Source: Saprospiraceae bacterium (GTDB taxonomy: Bacteria > Bacteroidota > Bacteroidia > Chitinophagales > Saprospiraceae). From it: 48,034 nt of DNA. Position numbers and translations under genes: made by a program. Location: assembly GCA_027080725.1 (NCBI GenBank), contig JALWRC010000081.1, forward strand, positions 1 to 48,034, given 5' to 3'. The notes beneath the pieces were generated by a model. That model searched no databases and was not told the origin of the DNA. It saw only the letters and a program-made list of their open reading frames with translations. Positions 44,346 through 48,034 of this stretch are shown one piece after another. Within the stretch, counting starts at the first letter, position 1. Every line of letters begins with the position of its first letter.

Positions 44346-44591
44346 TTTTGACATTATATATTATTGCGTAATACAAAATGTACATATGAGAAATACTTCC
44401 AATGTCTTTCTCGCTCCCGGATTCTCACGAATGGAGCTCTTTGCATCTTGGCCTCTTTGCGTACAAGAACCATCTACCGGACATATTTTACCAAACGAGC
44501 TCAAACGTCTTCCTCCATTGCTGACCATACGACACACCTATTCATCTTCGGGCAGATTGCCCCCCTTTAGCAAACATCCCCATATTATAGT

Positions 44592-44607
44592 TAAGTTTGT
44601 ACATTTG
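44592..44607 (+). promoter_or_regulatory. Candidate -7 boxes for the dimethylformamidase-type gene
   Basis: TAAGTTTG (44592-44599) and TACATTTG (44600-44607) both fit TAnnTTTG, immediately adjacent, 18-33 bases before the ATG. TTTA at 44576-44579 could be a -33 box for the second. Confidence 0.5.
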
Positions 44608-44625
44608 TCATAAGAATACGTTTCG

Positions 44626-46629
44626 ATGATGCATCTCAAAATACGGTTTACCCCTCAAAAGCTTTTGCCTTTTGCCCTTTTGTTGGTGATGACAGGTGTG
44701 GTCCTGCTTCTGGAGAGGTGTCGACAACAATCGGCCAAATCCTATCAATTGGATCCCAATATCCCATTGCCATTAGAACTTGACAGCGTCACTTACTCCG
44801 TTGGAAAGGTGGTGGCATTCCCCTCACCCGCCGGAGACTCTTCTGTGCTTTTGGACAGATCATCGAAGTTTGGGCTTGTCATGGAGCTTTCCGATGTACG
44901 AGGCGGGGAATTCTTTGAGGCCAGCGTACTTCGACAAAAGCATCTCCCATTGATCACCTTAGTCGGCGACGGACGGTGGACCAACCATTTCATACAATCC
45001 GGATGGGTGCAAGACACGGAAGGCGGATGGGAACGGTTGGAGATTTGCCTCGAGGTCCCTGCTCATATTAACCGGACATCCATCCGCTTCTATAGCTACA
45101 ATCCGACCAACACCCCCTGTCATATTGCGCAACTGCGCATCAAACGCTTTGCGGCCTGTCCTGTAGATACCCTGCCGGATTACTGTTTCTACCCCATGCT
45201 TTACGAACTACTCGACAACTATCATTTACACCATCTCTCCCCAATACCTTGGGACACGATTCCCGCCTATGCCAACGACAAAACCGTGCTGCCTCTATTC
45301 GTACAGGCAGGGGAACTTCCCTCCCGTTTTGTCCAAACCTACAGAAAAAAGATGCAAACATCCGGTTGGGTCTCTATGACAAAGACCCTGCATCGCATGC
45401 GTGCCCAACTGCGCTACCCGAGTGTTTCGTTTGTCAATGATAAAATGACTCCGGCTACCACGCCGGCAGGATACATCCGCGACATGTTTTGTACCCCGGA
45501 CGATACGGCCCATTTTGTCCTGCTACACCCCGAAAGCTGCGTCAAATTATCATTATTTCAATTACATCTTCCCCACCACAAAGTTTTGAAGCGTGATATT
45601 CCTATGCCCGGGGATAGTCTTTTGCATCTCCCTTGCCACGGGATTTCCCCGGGGATATATACTCTAACCTTATCCGGAGGAGACACCTCCTTTGAGATTC
45701 CCTTAATCATTCGTCCTGCAAAACCCAATAAAGTTGCGATTTTAGCCCCTTTGACCACCTGGCATGCCTACAACACGTGGGGGGGCAAGTCCTTTTACAA
45801 AAACGGAGTGGATAGCCAAGGGGTGGATTTTGTCTCTACTCTTCGCCCTCTCACTTCCGTATCGAGTGCCAAAGGCCATTTTTCGGAGAACAATCTGTTT
45901 AGCCTGCTGCATGTCTACCGTTGGTTTGATGCCCGCTATGGAGCTGACCTATTGCCGGACTCTTGGTTGGAGGCCCACCCGGAGAAGTTGAAGCAGTATG
46001 AAACAGTGGTTTTATTCGGGCATTGCGAGTATTTTTCCCCGCGCATGTATTCGACATTGGCCTCCATAGCCCATGCGGGCAAGCTCATCTCATTAGGCGG
46101 AAATCAAGTCTATTGGAAGGTTCGTTGGCAAAAGAATTTTACTATCCTCGAGGTGCATAAGGATGGTGACTTTTTCTCCGGAACCGACATTCCCGGTGGA
46201 CAATGGCGCAATACATTGACCAGTGAAGCCCGTATTCTGGGAGTGGCCTTCTCCCCAAAGGGATATGGCAGTTCTGCACCATACAAAGTGGTCACACCTG
46301 ATCACTTTCTCTTCAAGGGAACCCACTTATCCGCCGGTGACACTTTCGGGATAGAAGGATTCGACCTACGTGGGATTTGCAGCGAGGAGATGGATCAAAG
46401 GTATGCCGGAACGCCCCCTCAGATCATATTACTTGCCAAGGGCCTCAACCCCGGGGACGGTGGAGGGGATTTGGTGTTTTTGCGGCATAAAAAAGGAGGC
46501 TTTGTCCTGTCCTGCGGGAGTATCGGTTGTGGAAGTGGATTGGGTGTCGACCCGGTCTTTTCCAATCTCGTATCCAATTTCATGGCGTTACGCTCGAACG
46601 GCACACAAGGTCTCAACGACGTCGAATAA
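44626..46629 (+). CDS. Secreted protein with N,N-dimethylformamidase beta-subunit-like domain
   Basis: 667 residues. A hydrophobic N-terminal segment (LLPFALLLVMTGVVLLLERC) is a signal anchor or weak lipoprotein signal. The C-terminal half (about 365-655) resembles the C-terminal domain of the large subunit of N,N-dimethylformamidase. Marker segments are TTWHAYNTWGGKSFY, LFGHCEYFSPRM and GKLISLGGNQVYWK, and GGDLVFLRHKKGG. The first half is beta-rich and unassigned. Bacteroidota homologs of this domain are extracellular proteins of unknown substrate, so amide hydrolysis is only a possibility. Two Met codons open the frame (44626, 44629); either may start. In-frame NHFIQ near 122 is encoded by a 14-base word A copy. 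Confidence 0.75.
   Translation: MMHLKIRFTPQKLLPFALLLVMTGVVLLLERCRQQSAKSYQLDPNIPLPLELDSVTYSVGKVVAFPSPAGDSSVLLDRSSKFGLVMELSDVRGGEFFEASVLRQKHLPLITLVGDGRWTNHFIQSGWVQDTEGGWERLEICLEVPAHINRTSIRFYSYNPTNTPCHIAQLRIKRFAACPVDTLPDYCFYPMLYELLDNYHLHHLSPIPWDTIPAYANDKTVLPLFVQAGELPSRFVQTYRKKMQTSGWVSMTKTLHRMRAQLRYPSVSFVNDKMTPATTPAGYIRDMFCTPDDTAHFVLLHPESCVKLSLFQLHLPHHKVLKRDIPMPGDSLLHLPCHGISPGIYTLTLSGGDTSFEIPLIIRPAKPNKVAILAPLTTWHAYNTWGGKSFYKNGVDSQGVDFVSTLRPLTSVSSAKGHFSENNLFSLLHVYRWFDARYGADLLPDSWLEAHPEKLKQYETVVLFGHCEYFSPRMYSTLASIAHAGKLISLGGNQVYWKVRWQKNFTILEVHKDGDFFSGTDIPGGQWRNTLTSEARILGVAFSPKGYGSSAPYKVVTPDHFLFKGTHLSAGDTFGIEGFDLRGICSEEMDQRYAGTPPQIILLAKGLNPGDGGGDLVFLRHKKGGFVLSCGSIGCGSGLGVDPVFSNLVSNFMALRSNGTQGLNDVE
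44982..44995 (-). repeat. Dispersed word A, coding copy in DMFase-type gene
   Basis: CAACCATTTCATAC on the plus strand, minus-strand GTATGAAATGGTTG, read in frame as NHFI. Confidence 0.7.
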
Positions 46630-47377
46630 GCGGTATTCCCCAAATCAAAAATAAGGCTCCCGACAGGGCCAAAAACCAATCCCTCCAGCCCTGACGTCGC
46701 CAAACCAAATAGGTGAGAAAGCCGGTTTTACCCCGGCAGCGGGCAAATGTACGGTACCCTTGAGCCCCAAATGGCATGGGCGGCCGGTATCGCGCTTTGG
46801 TCACCTCATACCTGCCAGCCGTATCCTGAGTTATCACCTCATAAAATATCCGGTTTTTAATCTGTTCAGGTTGCTGCCGCATCTCTACAAGCCCCAAAAC
46901 ATGGCCCTGGCTGTCCTCCTGATAGAGCATCAAATCCGGATCATACACCTGCCACTTCCCGTCCACCTTTATTTCTGCAAAGGTGTGCGTCAAGTCACCT
47001 TCCTTTTTCCGCTTGAAATGGTACACTCTCCTCTCCATCATCCCAAGCATTTCAGCAAAGGACGTAATATTGCCGGCTTGGTAACCACAGTTGCCTACCC
47101 CCGCCTTAATAACCGATACAAAACGTCGGCCATCGAAAGACGCCGGATAGAATTGCACATGCCTTACGTTGTCATGCAGCCATTTGGTCATGACTTTCAA
47201 CTGCTCTTGTTTCCCTTTCGCTCCTTTTGTCTGTCCGTACAAGATCTCCGCCAGATATATAAACGACTGCTCTTCCTCTGTCAACTTTAAGCTATATATC
47301 CCCCACCCCATCAATCCGGTAAAGAATACCAAAGTCGTCCCCAAAAAATACCACAGCTTTTTACCTGCAATTTTCAT
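46613..47377 (-). CDS. Transglutaminase-like domain membrane protein
   Basis: 254 residues with hydrophobic segments at about 9-29 and 228-250, so the central domain probably faces the periplasm. The Cys-His-Asp triad of transglutaminase-like (papain-fold) enzymes is C97 in GNCGYQA, H131 in LTHTFAEI and D146 in QVYDPDL. Such bacterial proteins are proteases or cross-linkers; the substrate is unknown. Its 3' end overlaps the convergent plus-strand gene by 17 bases. A TACCTTTG box (47395-47402) lies 18 bases before the ATG. Confidence 0.82.
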   Translation of the reverse strand: MKIAGKKLWYFLGTTLVFFTGLMGWGIYSLKLTEEEQSFIYLAEILYGQTKGAKGKQEQLKVMTKWLHDNVRHVQFYPASFDGRRFVSVIKAGVGNCGYQAGNITSFAEMLGMMERRVYHFKRKKEGDLTHTFAEIKVDGKWQVYDPDLMLYQEDSQGHVLGLVEMRQQPEQIKNRIFYEVITQDTAGRYEVTKARYRPPMPFGAQGYRTFARCRGKTGFLTYLVWRRQGWRDWFLALSGALFLIWGIPLIRRR

Positions 47378-47394
47378 TTGTATAAGATATCACA

Positions 47395-47402
47395 CAAAGG
47401 TA
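47395..47402 (-). promoter_or_regulatory. -7 box of the transglutaminase-like gene
   Basis: TACCTTTG on the minus strand, exact TAnnTTTG match, 18 bases upstream of ATG. A stem CACCCTA/TAGGGTG (47422-47445) lies just upstream and could be an operator. No clear -33 TTTG. Confidence 0.5.
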
Positions 47403-47578
47403 CGAAATGTTGGGGGCACCTCACCCTAATGTGGTAAATAGGGTGTGTAGTAGCAACTATAATCCTCACTCACATAAAGGCCATTTTGCAATAGCCAATA
47501 CCCAATGTATTCTTAACAGAAATAAAAGGCATTAAACACAGAAAACGTCATAATGGTAATTTTAAAAATCAATGAGGA

Positions 47579-48034
47579 CTATAATCGCTTTAATATTTCA
47601 TTCACTTCATCAACGGATATATCATTAAGTAAGGATAATTGTTCGACACTTAATCCCATTTCATATCCCTTCTTAACGGATCTATTGATGGCCTGTTCCA
47701 TGCCTTTCTCCAGGCCTTTCTCGACACCTTGTTGGATAAGGCCCTCATACATACTTATAAATTCCTTTTTGGCAGATGTGGTTTGAAGTGTTTCCATGAT
47801 TTCCGTTATTTTTATTTTATGCTTTGGGAGTTGATGCATGAAGTAAACAATGATAGCTTCAAATAAGTTCCTGTCATCGTCCGGGCTGATCCCTCCAAAA
47901 ATATTATCCAACACTAGCTTCAACGCTTCAGCATCAAGAATGTATTTTTGTAGAAGGAGGGCGGAAGATACAAACATATTGGTCAGGCCAAGTATGTCTT
48001 CTTCACTCATTTGATTGACATCTATCATAAATAT
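47579..48034 (-). CDS. C-terminal part of an Rpn/PD-(D/E)XK nuclease family (transposase-like) protein, 5' truncated by window edge
   Basis: 149 residues are visible from a Met at 48028, but the frame stays open to the window end (Ile-Phe precede it), so the gene starts outside. The sequence matches the C-terminal half of the Rpn / PD-(D/E)XK transposase-like family: a helical region with TNMFVSSALLLQKYI and FEAIIVYFMHQLP, then a KKEFISMYEGLIQQGVEKG segment and a coiled Lys/Glu/Met stretch. The nuclease core is not in view. Members promote recombination and are often mobile. It contains CCATTTCATA (word A core) at 47656-47665. Confidence 0.65.
   Translation of the reverse strand: MFMIDVNQMSEEDILGLTNMFVSSALLLQKYILDAEALKLVLDNIFGGISPDDDRNLFEAIIVYFMHQLPKHKIKITEIMETLQTTSAKKEFISMYEGLIQQGVEKGLEKGMEQAINRSVKKGYEMGLSVEQLSLLNDISVDEVNEILKRL
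47655..47665 (-). repeat. Dispersed word A core in the Rpn-type gene
   Basis: CCCATTTCATA on the plus strand, minus-strand TATGAAATGGG: the 10-base core without the GTTGA extension. It falls in the codons for YEMG. Confidence 0.45.

Larger units (their letters stand above)
44102..44625. other. Divergent intergenic region upstream of rpsL
   Basis: 524 bases. It contains the rpsL promoter, an inverted pair of word A fragments (44266-44345) and two overlapping -7 boxes for the plus-strand gene near 44592. Open frames here of 68 and 75 codons have no family match and are not called. Confidence 0.6.

Noticed and set aside
44364-44613. Two overlapping 68- and 75-codon frames upstream of the DMFase-type gene
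   Set aside because: Compete with each other, overlap the likely promoter, and show no conserved motif.

Overview
This is a chromosomal segment of a Bacteroidota bacterium. Three kinds of evidence agree. Promoters carry the Bacteroidota -7 box TAnnTTTG instead of a sigma-70 -10 box. Several secreted proteins end in type IX secretion (T9SS) sorting domains, both type A and type B. Family-typical genes such as a DUF3276 PUR protein, CotH-lamin-tail proteins and extended L17/L22 are present. A Saprospiria-like lineage is my inference from style only; no rRNA or tRNA gene is visible.

Layout. 1-431 is non-coding with short repeats. 432-9134 holds a plus-strand nucleotidyltransferase facing a minus-strand run: HEAT-cyclophilin, gcvT, DUF1015, a methylcrotonyl-CoA-type carboxyltransferase, a THUMP RNA methyltransferase, then a separately promoted PUR-domain gene. 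9717-13712 is a two-gene minus-strand operon of T9SS cargo proteins whose first gene starts in a 13-base C tract, a likely phase-variation switch. 14271-18862 has a CotH/lamin-tail protein and a class A penicillin-binding protein. 19297-21903 has a lipoprotein, a Ppx/GppA phosphatase, a probable outer-membrane barrel and rpsT. 22624-25482 has an M14 carboxypeptidase-like lipoprotein and a T9SS-exported serine beta-lactamase-fold hydrolase. A bidirectional terminator then separates these from the ribosomal supercluster.

25540-44101 is one continuous minus-strand str-S10-spc-alpha cluster: rpsL, rpsG, fusA, rpsJ through rplO, secY, map, infA, rpmJ, rpsM, rpsK, rpsD, rpoA, rplQ. It has no tuf. 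Internal promoters are visible before rplP and infA. 44626-48034 has a dimethylformamidase-type secreted protein, a convergent transglutaminase-like membrane protein, and the C-terminal part of an Rpn-type nuclease cut by the window edge.

The most unusual signal is not a gene. A 16-base word, GGTATGAAATGGTTGA, occurs five times exactly. Its 10-base core TATGAAATGG occurs 14 times on the two strands in 48 kb, where about 0.1 is expected by chance. Copies lie inside genes, at stop codons, as a 29-bp tandem repeat, and as inverted pairs after secY and after the PBP gene. This distribution resembles DNA-uptake sequences of Neisseria and Pasteurellaceae, but I know of no such element described in Bacteroidota. 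Other repeat families (a 20-bp GTGY...RCAC element, a two-hairpin element, and a roughly 46-bp element) fill the intergenic regions.
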